NCBI GenBank assembly: GCA_035271065.1
Contig: DATESB010000185.1
Span: forward strand, 1 to 13,549
DNA from: JAAYYM01 sp035271065
GTDB taxonomy: Bacteria; Bacillota; Clostridia; Lachnospirales; Lachnospiraceae
DNA: 13,549 nt
Reading direction: 5' to 3'
Shown: piece by piece, positions 5,304 through 12,954 of the stretch
How the letters are laid out: the number at the start of each line of letters is the position of its first letter
Numbering within the stretch: position 1 is the stretch's first letter
The notes under the pieces: generated by a model
Told to the model about the DNA's origin: nothing
The model's database searches: none
The model's input: the letters and a program-made list of their open reading frames with translations, nothing else
Program-made: the position numbers and the translations under genes

Positions 5304-7700
5304 TTATACGGATACTGTTGCCTTTTCCTCAACATAGCGCTTGATATTAAATGCATTGGTATACTTATTCACCGTAGATCCGTTCACTACCACTAACGTT
5401 GGCGCCTGCATTACTTTATAACGTGTTGCAAGCTCAATATTCTCCTCTGCATCAATCAATACATACTTCTCATTGCGCAGATATTCTTTTGCCAACTTAC
5501 AGTTCGGACAAGTCTTGGTCACAAATAAGTACTTTGCATTCTCCATCGGCTCAATCTGTACTTCCGGCTCTTCATTCTCCTTGAGACTTGATACCGTTAC
5601 AATTGTACTGGTCGGTCTCTTCAGGCTGGAATTATTAATATCATATACGATACGGTTCTTGTATTCCTGCGTCTTACCGTCATTCCAGTTTTGTACCGGA
5701 CGATAGTAGCCTGTAATTCTGCTGTATACCTCTGCACTTGCTCCACACTGCGGGCAGGTTGCATGTTCGCCGGCAATATAGCCATGCTCTTTACATACAG
5801 AATACGTAGGAGATAATGTATAATACGGCAATTTGTAATTCGTTGCTATCTTCCTAACCAATGCTGCTGCTGCCTTCCAATCCGGAAGTTTTTCCCCGAG
5901 GAATGCATGGAACACGGTTCCTGATGTATAGAGCGTCTGCAAATCATCCTGAATATCCAATGCATCAAAGATATCTGACGTATAATCAACCGGCAGATGT
6001 GAACTATTGGTATAGTACGGTGTATCTCCCTGATGACCTGCTGTCTTGATATTCGGCCATCTCTTTCTGTCATGCTTAGCCAAACGATAAGTGGTACTCT
6101 CTGCAGGTGTTGCTTCCAGATTATATAAGTCTCCGTACTCTTCCTGATAATCAGAGAGACGATTTCTCATATGATTCAGTACTTCCTTGGTAAATTCCTG
6201 CGTTCTCTTATCTGTCATGTCTGCACGTAACCAGTTTGCATTGAGTCCGACCTCGTTCATACCAATCAAACCAATTGTTGAGAAATGATTGTTGAAGTCA
6301 CCGAGATAACGTCTTGTATATGGATAGAGTCCTTCTTCAAGCAACTTTGAAATAACACCACGCTTTACCTTAAGGCTGCGTGCTGAAATATCCATCATTC
6401 TGTTGAGTCGTTTGTAGAAGTCATCTTTATTAGCGGATAAATAGGCGATTCTCGGCATATTGATGGTTACCACACCTACAGAACCCGTACTCTCACCAGA
6501 GCCGAAGAAGCCGCCTGTCTTTTTGCGAAGTTCACGTAAATCCAATCTCAGTCGGCAACACATACTTCTGACATCACTCGGTTCCATATCGGAATTAATG
6601 AAGTTAGAGAAATAAGGGGTGCCGTATTTGGAGGTCATCTCAAACAATAAACGGTTATTCTCTGTGTCTGACCAGTCAAAATCATTGGTGATGGAATAAG
6701 TCGGAATCGGATATTGGAAACCGCGTCCGTTTGCATCGCCTTCAATCATCGTTTCAATGAAAGCTTTGTTAATCATATCCATCTCTGCCTTGCAGTCTTT
6801 ATACTTGAAATCCATTTCCTTGCCGCCGACAAGTGCCGGTAACTCTGCAAGGTCATTCGGAACAGTCCAATCAAGTGTTACATTGGAAAATGGTGCCTGT
6901 GTGCCCCATCTGCTGGGTGTATTCACACCATATACAAATGCTTCAATGCATTTCTTTACTTCTTTATAGGAAAGGTTGTCCGCCTTTACAAACGGAGCTA
7001 AATATGTATCAAAAGAGGAAAATGCCTGTGCACCTGCCCATTCATTCTGCATGATGCCGAGGAAATTAACCATCTGATTACACAGTACTGATAAATGTGC
7101 AGCAGGAGCAGATGTAATCTTACCTCTGATACCGCCAAGGCCTTCCGTAATCAACTGCTTTAAGGACCAGCCTGCACAATAACCTGTGAGCATAGACAAA
7201 TCATGGATATGAATGTCTGCGTTACGATGTGCGTCTGCTATCTCATGATCATAAATCTCTGACAACCAATAATTAGCAGTCACTGCGCCTGAATTGCTTA
7301 GAATCAGTCCACCGACCGAGTAAGTCACTGTAGAATTTTCCTTAACTCTCCAGTCTTCTATCTTTACATAACTATTAACAACATCCTTGTAATCAAGGAT
7401 TGTAGACTTCATGTTGCGTATCTTTTCTCTGTTCTTGCGGTAAAGGATATAGGCCTTTGCAACATCTGTATAGCCTGCTTGCTCCAAAACAGTTTCAACA
7501 CTGTCCTGCACATCCTCCACATGGATCTTGTCGTCCTTTAATTTCGCCTGAAAATCTGCTGTTACACGGAGAGACAACAAATCAATCATATCATTATTGT
7601 ACTGCTTCTCACATGCTACAAATGCCTTCATAATAGCATCATTAATCTTCGATAAATTAAAATCTGTAACTTCCCCATCTCTTTTGATTACGCTAAACAT
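5304..7700 (-). CDS. nrdD: Anaerobic (class III) ribonucleoside-triphosphate reductase with fused C-terminal redoxin domain
   Basis: NrdD reduces ribonucleotides to deoxyribonucleotides anaerobically with a glycyl radical. Numbered from an upstream GTG at 7730, the protein shows an ATP-cone at about 12-105 (VIKRDGEVTDFNLSKI), the NrdD core, adjacent cysteines MCCRL (391-392) near the active site, a zinc site (Cys646, His649, Cys659, Cys662) and the glycyl radical loop RITGYYRP with Gly674. Residues about 732-808 form a glutaredoxin/NrdH-like domain with the redox pair CPNC (741-744) and a cis-Pro segment QAPTLVVV. It resembles redoxin-dependent NrdD subtypes that take electrons from a thiol protein rather than formate. 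I prefer the ATG at 7698-7700 (MFSVIK), because AAGGGAG lies 8 bases before it; the upstream GTG has no clear ribosome site. The promoter and NrdR-like boxes are upstream. The activase gene nrdG is not adjacent. Confidence 0.95.
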   Translation of the reverse strand: MFSVIKRDGEVTDFNLSKINDAIMKAFVACEKQYNNDMIDLLSLRVTADFQAKLKDDKIHVEDVQDSVETVLEQAGYTDVAKAYILYRKNREKIRNMKSTILDYKDVVNSYVKIEDWRVKENSTVTYSVGGLILSNSGAVTANYWLSEIYDHEIADAHRNADIHIHDLSMLTGYCAGWSLKQLITEGLGGIRGKITSAPAAHLSVLCNQMVNFLGIMQNEWAGAQAFSSFDTYLAPFVKADNLSYKEVKKCIEAFVYGVNTPSRWGTQAPFSNVTLDWTVPNDLAELPALVGGKEMDFKYKDCKAEMDMINKAFIETMIEGDANGRGFQYPIPTYSITNDFDWSDTENNRLLFEMTSKYGTPYFSNFINSDMEPSDVRSMCCRLRLDLRELRKKTGGFFGSGESTGSVGVVTINMPRIAYLSANKDDFYKRLNRMMDISARSLKVKRGVISKLLEEGLYPYTRRYLGDFNNHFSTIGLIGMNEVGLNANWLRADMTDKRTQEFTKEVLNHMRNRLSDYQEEYGDLYNLEATPAESTTYRLAKHDRKRWPNIKTAGHQGDTPYYTNSSHLPVDYTSDIFDALDIQDDLQTLYTSGTVFHAFLGEKLPDWKAAAALVRKIATNYKLPYYTLSPTYSVCKEHGYIAGEHATCPQCGASAEVYSRITGYYRPVQNWNDGKTQEYKNRIVYDINNSSLKRPTSTIVTVSSLKENEEPEVQIEPMENAKYLFVTKTCPNCKLAKEYLRNEKYVLIDAEENIELATRYKVMQAPTLVVVNGSTVNKYTNAFNIKRYVEEKATVSV

Positions 7701-7779
7701 CCCTCTACTCCCTTCCCTCATCGGTTCCACGGAAATCTTCTATTTTGTTTACATAAGTATTATAGAACCAACTAGGAAA

Positions 7780-7808
7780 ATTATAACATTGGCTTAATAA
7801 ATTGTCAA
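7780..7808 (-). promoter_or_regulatory. Consensus nrdD promoter with extended -10
   Basis: On the minus strand TTGACA (7803-7808) and TATAAT (7780-7785) are separated by exactly 17 bases, and TG precedes the -10 by one base (TGTTATAAT). This is about as close to a perfect sigma-A promoter as occurs naturally. It stands about 80 bases before the preferred nrdD start. A promoter this strong normally needs a repressor, which fits the NrdR-like boxes just upstream. Confidence 0.85.
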
Positions 7809-7811
7809 CAG

Positions 7812-7867
7812 AAAAACACTACATATTATGTTAACTTTTGGTTGTTAACACAAGATGTAGTGTTTTT
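7812..7867. terminator. Long hairpin with A- and T-runs, possible hflX terminator
   Basis: AAAAACACTACAT (7812-7824) and ATGTAGTGTTTTT (7855-7867) are perfect 13-base inverted arms. Inside them TGTTAAC (7829-7835) pairs with GTTAACA (7844-7850) around an 8-base loop. The minus-strand transcript of the pot-hflX unit would end its stem in UUUUU, about 53 bases after the hflX stop, so it could serve as an intrinsic terminator. Because the arms coincide with the NrdR-like boxes, the symmetry may instead reflect protein binding; both roles are compatible. Confidence 0.5.
7816..7863. promoter_or_regulatory. Tandem NrdR boxes upstream of nrdD
   Basis: Two 16-bp elements lie in this stretch: ACACTACATATTATGT (7816-7831, plus) and, on the opposite strand, ACACTACATCTTGTGT (7848-7863). 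They agree at 14 of 16 positions, each is itself a partial palindrome of the form ACAC...GTGT, and their starts are 32 bp apart (three helical turns). This matches the known arrangement of boxes for NrdR, the ATP/dATP-sensing repressor of ribonucleotide reductase genes. They lie 8 bases upstream of the nrdD -35. The same bases also form the large hairpin listed separately. Confidence 0.75.
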
Positions 7868-7919
7868 AGGTACTTTTGCACAAACGTAGATTTCATGGGC
7901 ATTTGACGGTGTTTTTATG

Positions 7920-9158
7920 CTATTTTGCCACTTTTTCGTACCACTCTTTTGGTACCAGTGCTTTCACATAAATTCCATTTTCTCTGTAATCTTCCTGTAA
8001 CATTTGCCCGTATTTCCGTATTATTTGGAGTTGATTTACAGTTTCATAAGAAAATAAACGCTCAATCAAAATATTTTTTTCTTGCAGCAATTTTACCAAA
8101 AATTCTTGAAGCTGTAATAATCCCGAACCATCCTTCGCAGAAATCTCCAATGTCTTTTGCGCCTTCAGGTCTTTTAACACCTGGCGTTCTTCCACCAAAT
8201 CCTGCTTATTAAACAGCGTCACCACCGGTTTGTCTGTCACACCGAGTTCTGTTAACGTCTGGTACACCACAAACATCTGATGGTCCATTTGTGGATTTGC
8301 AGCATCCACAACATGAATAATGATATCCGCATATTTTGCTTCTTCTAATGTACTGCGAAATGCTTCAATCAAGTGATGCGGAAGCTTTCTGATAAACCCG
8401 ACCGTATCGGTCAATAGCAATTGCTGCTTCCCCGGAAGTTCCAAAAGACGCGTTGTTGGGTCCAGTGTTGCAAACAACTTATCTTCTGATAACACTTCAG
8501 AACCGGTCAACGCATTCAGCAGTGTTGATTTGCCCGCATTCGTATAGCCCACGATTGCAGCCACCGGAATATGGTTCCGTTCCCGCTGCTGTCTTGTAAC
8601 CTCTCTGTGCTTCTTGACTGCATTCAATTCCTGATTCAACACAGCAATCCTATGTTTTATGGTTCGCCTGTCGACCTCAAGTTTCTTCTCACCGGGTCCT
8701 CTTGTTCCGATACCTCCGCCAAGCCTTGACATAGACCGTCCGTAACCTATTAATCTCGCTTGGGCATAGCGAAGCTGCGCCAGCTCCACCTGTATCTTAC
8801 CTTCCGCCGTCGCAGCTCTTTTTGCAAAAATGTCTAGAATCACAAGCGTTCTGTCCATTACTTTAACATCCAATTCATCGGACAGATTACGCAGTTGCAC
8901 CGGAGACAGTTCATCATCACATACAATTCCCGTTGCATCACATTCCCAAATCAATTCTTTTAACTCTAACAGTTTACCCTTGCCTAAATATGTGGCAGCA
9001 TGTATCTGCTCTCTGTTTTGAATCAACTCACCGACCACCTCGGCATCTGCTGTTATACAAAGTTCTGCAAGTTCTGCAACACTCTCTTCTGTATCATCAT
9101 GATCATAGGTCGAAACACCGACCAGTATTACCTTTTCTGTTTGTTTCTGTGTATCCAT
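7920..9158 (-). CDS. hflX: GTPase HflX
   Basis: HflX is a ribosome-associated GTPase that splits stalled 70S ribosomes, notably under heat or antibiotic stress. The 412-residue length is typical. The N-terminal HflX domain contains YLGKGKL (57-63) and the linker holds the signature GGGIGTRGPGEKKLEVDRR (147-165). The G domain shows G1 GYTNAGKST (204-212), G3 DTVGF (251-255), G4 NKQD (317-320) and G5 SAKDG (340-344), so all GTP-binding elements are intact. The ATG at 9156-9158 lies 2 bases after the stop of the TPR lipoprotein gene, and its ribosome site GAGGT lies over that gene's last codons, which indicates translational coupling. It is the last gene of the pot transcript and is followed by a possible terminator at 7812-7867. 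Identification is very secure. Confidence 0.96.
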   Translation of the reverse strand: MDTQKQTEKVILVGVSTYDHDDTEESVAELAELCITADAEVVGELIQNREQIHAATYLGKGKLLELKELIWECDATGIVCDDELSPVQLRNLSDELDVKVMDRTLVILDIFAKRAATAEGKIQVELAQLRYAQARLIGYGRSMSRLGGGIGTRGPGEKKLEVDRRTIKHRIAVLNQELNAVKKHREVTRQQRERNHIPVAAIVGYTNAGKSTLLNALTGSEVLSEDKLFATLDPTTRLLELPGKQQLLLTDTVGFIRKLPHHLIEAFRSTLEEAKYADIIIHVVDAANPQMDHQMFVVYQTLTELGVTDKPVVTLFNKQDLVEERQVLKDLKAQKTLEISAKDGSGLLQLQEFLVKLLQEKNILIERLFSYETVNQLQIIRKYGQMLQEDYRENGIYVKALVPKEWYEKVAK

Positions 9159-9160
9159 CT

Positions 9161-10216
9161 TTACCTCGTTTTCAAAAATTCATACTCGCGCAACGCCTTT
9201 TCATCATCCGGATAGGTCTTTAGATAAGCTTCCATACTAACAGTTGCCTTTTTGAATTCTCCGAGATACTCATAAGCTACAATTTCGTTATATTTAAGAC
9301 TTTGCATCAAATCATTATTTTCAATGGCAAGTCCTTGTTCAAATGCTTCCAGCGCGCCTGTATAATCCTCAACATTCATTTTACACAATCCAAGTTGATT
9401 ATATACAGCCGCCTCATTTTCATGCTTTTCCAAGTACTTACTGTAAATGGATGCGGCATAATTCACATCACCAAGCGCTTCATACGATTTACCCAGTAAG
9501 AGCGTGAGTTCTGCAGTGTCAATTGTATCGCTTGCTTTTTCAAAACTGTTTCTGGCATCCTCATACTGTCCTAAATAGTAATAAAACTTTCCCTGCTGGT
9601 AGATACTCATCTTGGTGTCACCTTCCAGCGCACGTTTCAGATAAACATCTCCCTCACTCTTATAGCCCATTCCGAATAAGTCTTCGTAAATATGAATGTA
9701 TAAATCATGATCCTTCGGTGTCAATTCCACCGCACGGTTAAAATCAGAAATTGCCTCGTCATACCTGTCACTCTTCAATGCAACCGAACCACGCAGATAA
9801 TGCGCCTGTGCATTTTCTTCATCCAAAGCAAGAATTGCGGAATAGGTCTGATAAGCTCCCTCAAAATCTCCGCTCTTATATTGTGCAACCGCAAGATAAT
9901 AGGAAATATCATATTCTATATCCCCAATTAATCCGTTTGACTGTCCGAGCGCACGTTCAAAGGCCTTAATTGCACTCTCGTAGTCTGCCATCGCCAAATA
10001 GGCCATACCCTGTCCACGATAGGCTTTCTTTGCATTTTCGCCCGCAACAACTGCTGCTTCAAAGTACTGGTTTGCCGTTTCATAATCCAAATCCTTTAAA
10101 GCCTGCATTCCTGCCTCAGTCTTGGATATTTCCTTTTTGGAACCGCATGCCGTAAGCAGAACAGTTGACGCAATCATCAATATTAAAATGGTAATTCGGT
10201 ATAGCTTTTTCTTCAT
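9161..10216 (-). CDS. TPR-repeat lipoprotein
   Basis: The 351-residue protein begins with KKK, a hydrophobic stretch and a lipobox VLLTAC followed by GSKKE, so it should be lipid-anchored on the outer face of the cytoplasmic membrane (Cys24 counted from the ATG at 10214-10216). The remainder is about eight tetratricopeptide repeats, for example AYRGQGMAYLAMADYESAIK, AHYLRGSVALKSDRYDEAIS and YNQLGLCKMNVEDYTGALEA, a helical scaffold for protein contacts. A TTG two codons upstream (10220-10222) lies 5 bases behind GGAG and is a possible alternative start. No enzymatic motif is present. The gene sits 25 bases after potD and 2 bases before hflX, so it is translated with the pot genes. Its partner is not known. 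Similar TPR lipoproteins are common and functionally diverse, so only the architecture can be assigned. Confidence 0.85.
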   Translation of the reverse strand: MKKKLYRITILILMIASTVLLTACGSKKEISKTEAGMQALKDLDYETANQYFEAAVVAGENAKKAYRGQGMAYLAMADYESAIKAFERALGQSNGLIGDIEYDISYYLAVAQYKSGDFEGAYQTYSAILALDEENAQAHYLRGSVALKSDRYDEAISDFNRAVELTPKDHDLYIHIYEDLFGMGYKSEGDVYLKRALEGDTKMSIYQQGKFYYYLGQYEDARNSFEKASDTIDTAELTLLLGKSYEALGDVNYAASIYSKYLEKHENEAAVYNQLGLCKMNVEDYTGALEAFEQGLAIENNDLMQSLKYNEIVAYEYLGEFKKATVSMEAYLKTYPDDEKALREYEFLKTR

Positions 10217-10241
10217 TTGCAAATCTTCTCCGTATCAGCAA

Positions 10242-11288
10242 TTAGAGCCCGCAGTTTGACTGGAACGTTTTCCATATCTCAGAATGCAAATCCTCTGCTT
10301 CCTGACTGATGTTCTGAACAATTTCACCGGAAGTAACCGTATCCGGTACCACAAGTGTATCTCTCATATCTTCCGAAATATATTCCTCTGCTGCCTTATT
10401 CGTGCAGTAGTATCCGATATACTCAAAGCATTGTGCCGATATCTCCGGACGCAGAATGTATTCCAAGAATGCATGTGCTGCATCTGCATTTGGCGCCTTG
10501 GACGGAACGAATGCCGCCATAATGCCAAAGCCTAATCCCTCTGAAGGATAAGCAACGGAAAGTTCCGGTTTTGCTGCCAATGCTGTATTGACCTGTGAAG
10601 TGTATAAAAAGGCTGCATCTACTTCACCACTGATAATATAATCCTGTGTATTACTGTCACTGATTAAACGAATATTCGGTGCCAGTTCATTCAATTTATC
10701 GCCCGCTTTTTGAATCACGTCCAAATCCTCTGTATTAAAAGATTCTCCCAAAGTTTTCAATGCAATTCCGTCAATGACACGATAGTTTCCGATAATCGCC
10801 ACACTGTCCTCAAGTGCCGGATTCCACAAATCTTCATAAGATGTCATTTCAAATCCGACCGCTTCTTTGTCATATACAATCAAAGGAATACCTGCTCCGT
10901 ATGGTACTGTATACTCATCTGTCTCATCATAGAACTGTCCCTGATACAATGGATTGATGTTAGAAAAATTGGTCAGTTTTTCTTTATCAAGTTTCTGTAC
11001 CAGCCCTTCTTGTATCGCCAGTTCAATAATATAGTCATCAGCAATGACAAGGTCATAATCACCGCCCTGTGTCTCTTCAAGTTTTGCTAACATATCTTCG
11101 TCATAATCAAAGTTTGAATAATATATCTTGATGCCCGTTTCTTCTTCAAATCCTGTCAGTACTTCCTGCGGAAACATGCCGTCCCATGTGTACAGACTCA
11201 GTTCCCCGTTTCCCTTTTGTCCGCATCCACTCAATAACCCAACTGTCAAAACAAATGCAAACATCAAACCAAATACTTTTTTCTTCAT
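10242..11288 (-). CDS. potD: Spermidine/putrescine-binding lipoprotein
   Basis: PotD captures polyamines outside the membrane and delivers them to the PotBC permease. The 348-residue protein begins with a signal peptide (KKK then a hydrophobic run) and a lipobox LLSGC with Cys22 as the lipidation site, as expected for a Gram-positive binding protein. The mature part follows the PotD/PotF class of type-2 solute-binding folds: LSLYTWDGMFPQEVLTGFE (30-48), TGIKIYYSNFD, YDLVIADDYII, and later VPYGAGIPLIVYD and FLEYILRPE. The ATG at 11286-11288 has a GAGGAGAG ribosome site. It lies 32 bases after potC and 25 before the TPR lipoprotein gene, in the standard potABCD order. Polyamine specificity (spermidine versus putrescine) cannot be fixed from sequence alone. 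Identification as the polyamine-type binding protein is firm. Confidence 0.93.
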   Translation of the reverse strand: MKKKVFGLMFAFVLTVGLLSGCGQKGNGELSLYTWDGMFPQEVLTGFEEETGIKIYYSNFDYDEDMLAKLEETQGGDYDLVIADDYIIELAIQEGLVQKLDKEKLTNFSNINPLYQGQFYDETDEYTVPYGAGIPLIVYDKEAVGFEMTSYEDLWNPALEDSVAIIGNYRVIDGIALKTLGESFNTEDLDVIQKAGDKLNELAPNIRLISDSNTQDYIISGEVDAAFLYTSQVNTALAAKPELSVAYPSEGLGFGIMAAFVPSKAPNADAAHAFLEYILRPEISAQCFEYIGYYCTNKAAEEYISEDMRDTLVVPDTVTSGEIVQNISQEAEDLHSEIWKTFQSNCGL

Positions 11289-11320
11289 AATATCTCTCCT
11301 CTTTTATAAAATAACACGTG

Positions 11321-12106
11321 CTATTGTTGTTCCCGACGACCAATCCTGTCTGAAATGATAACCGCAATAATCGTAACAAGCAGTATCAATGTCGCCAGTG
11401 CATTAATCTCCGGTGTGACGCCGGTCTTTAATTTCGTATAAATCTTTACCGGCAAAAGATTTACCTTCGGACCAGTTGCAAAAATGCTGATTACTACATC
11501 ATCAAATGACATCGCAAATGCAAGTAAAGCCCCCGAAAAAATTGCCGGTGTAATCAACGGTAATATTATATCAAAGAAGGTGCGTATCTGTGAAGCCCCC
11601 AAATCTCTGGCCGCCTCCGGTAAACTTTGATCCATACCGATTAACCGTGCACTGACCATGATGAAAATGTAAGGAACACAGAAAGTTGTATGTGCAATAA
11701 TCAGCGTCATCATACCAAACGGAAGTCCCATTAACGAAAATACCGCAAGGAACACCATGCCGAGTATGATTTCCGGTATCATGAGCGGAAGTTTTGACAG
11801 ATACGATATCACATGATTGAACCGACAAGTCGTCTTTGTCATTCCGAATGCTCCAAGCGTGCCGATGATAATAGCCAATACACAACTCGCTACCGCAAGA
11901 AAAATACTGTTTCCCAGTGCTTCCATAATGTCACGTTGCCTAAACAACACACCATACCACGAAAGCGTAAATCCACCCCATACCGATGACACTTTCGATA
12001 CATTAAAGGAATATAAAACCGTTAATGCAAGCGGAATATACATCATTATAATAATCAACACCATATAAATGTGTGAAAGCCTCTTACCTTTCTTCTTCCT
12101 ATTCAT
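11321..12106 (-). CDS. potC: Spermidine/putrescine ABC transporter permease PotC
   Basis: This 261-residue inner-membrane permease has about six hydrophobic segments (near 13-33, 65-88, 103-125, 131-153, 184-208 and 236-252). The EAA loop that contacts the ATPase reads EAARDLGASQIRTFFDIILP (164-183). The family start of PotC is recognisable in IPLALTVLYSFN. The ATG at 12104-12106 overlaps the potB stop as ATGA and follows GGAGGG at 7 bases; the longer open frame from 12154 would lie inside potB without a ribosome site, so it is rejected. With PotB it forms the heteromeric channel, powered by PotA and fed by PotD. Its C-terminus ends in a basic segment (DRIGRREQQ). Order and overlaps show a single operon. 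Confidence 0.93.
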   Translation of the reverse strand: MNRKKKGKRLSHIYMVLIIIMMYIPLALTVLYSFNVSKVSSVWGGFTLSWYGVLFRQRDIMEALGNSIFLAVASCVLAIIIGTLGAFGMTKTTCRFNHVISYLSKLPLMIPEIILGMVFLAVFSLMGLPFGMMTLIIAHTTFCVPYIFIMVSARLIGMDQSLPEAARDLGASQIRTFFDIILPLITPAIFSGALLAFAMSFDDVVISIFATGPKVNLLPVKIYTKLKTGVTPEINALATLILLVTIIAVIISDRIGRREQQ

Positions 12107-12954
12107 ACCAAGCCCTCCAGATTTCTTGTTCCGAACGCCTTGCGATAAATCCAAATCAACAAAGAAGTTAGTAGCATCAACACAACCGACAATGCCGCAG
12201 CAAACGGCAGATTGCGTCCTTTCGTCAACTGCTCCTGTATAAGAGAGCCGACCAGCACAATTTTATTGCCTCCGAGAATATCCGCAATAAAGAAAAGTCC
12301 CATAGACGGAATAAACGTCAGAATAATACCCGACATAAGACCAGGCATCGTCAACGGAAGTGTAACTGTTAAGAACGCTTTTGTATGGGAAGCTCCCAAA
12401 TCCATTGCGGCTTCTCTCATGCTCCAATCCATCTTCTCAACGCTGGAATACACTGATAATATCATAAACGGAAGCAATGCATAAACCATTCCGACCGTCA
12501 CCGCAGGATAAGTATACAACAGTTTCAACGGTTCTTTTATCAAATGCAGTTTCATTAACAAACTATCCAATACCCCATTGCTACGGAATACAATAATCCA
12601 GCCATACAGCCGAAGCAATGAACTGGTCCAAAACGGAATCATAAGCAACAGCATCACTCTCTTTTTCCATACCGGAGAGAGTTGTGCCATAAAATACCCA
12701 AACGGATACCCAAACAGAATAATCAAACCTGTGGAGATAAACGCAAGTTTCAATGACTCTGCAAACGTATTCAAATACAGAGGCTCAAGAATCCTTTTAT
12801 AGTTGTCGAGTGTAAATACGGGAATGAAGCCCCAGACTTCGGCGCGCCCCATAAAGGACAATAACACCATATAGACAAGCGGAAATACCACAAATACCAG
12901 CGTAAATACATAAATTGGAACCAGTGTAAGATAAATCCATTTATTACGTTTCAT
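12103..12954 (-). CDS. potB: Spermidine/putrescine ABC transporter permease PotB
   Basis: This 283-residue permease subunit has about six membrane segments (near 9-33, 66-90, 100-122, 148-170, 203-225 and 252-270). The EAA loop EAAMDLGASHTKAFLTVTLP (181-200) docks with PotA. Typical PotB features include FPLVYMVLLSF near the N-terminus and IPFWTSSLLRLYGWI (106-120). The ATG at 12952-12954 overlaps the potA stop as ATGA, and the potC start overlaps its own stop in the same way, so the three genes are translationally coupled. It would form the transmembrane pore with PotC for polyamine uptake. Length and motifs are normal and no defect is seen. Confidence 0.94.
   Translation of the reverse strand: MKRNKWIYLTLVPIYVFTLVFVVFPLVYMVLLSFMGRAEVWGFIPVFTLDNYKRILEPLYLNTFAESLKLAFISTGLIILFGYPFGYFMAQLSPVWKKRVMLLLMIPFWTSSLLRLYGWIIVFRSNGVLDSLLMKLHLIKEPLKLLYTYPAVTVGMVYALLPFMILSVYSSVEKMDWSMREAAMDLGASHTKAFLTVTLPLTMPGLMSGIILTFIPSMGLFFIADILGGNKIVLVGSLIQEQLTKGRNLPFAAALSVVLMLLTSLLIWIYRKAFGTRNLEGLV

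Noticed and set aside
7701..7730. GTG start for nrdD ten codons upstream
   Set aside because: No clear ribosome site precedes it, and family proteins begin close to MFSVIKRDG; the ATG at 7700 has AAGGGAG at 8 bases. Not fully excluded.
12107..12154. 16-codon extension of PotC
   Set aside because: It lies within potB, lacks a ribosome site and precedes the ATGA-coupled start typical of this operon.
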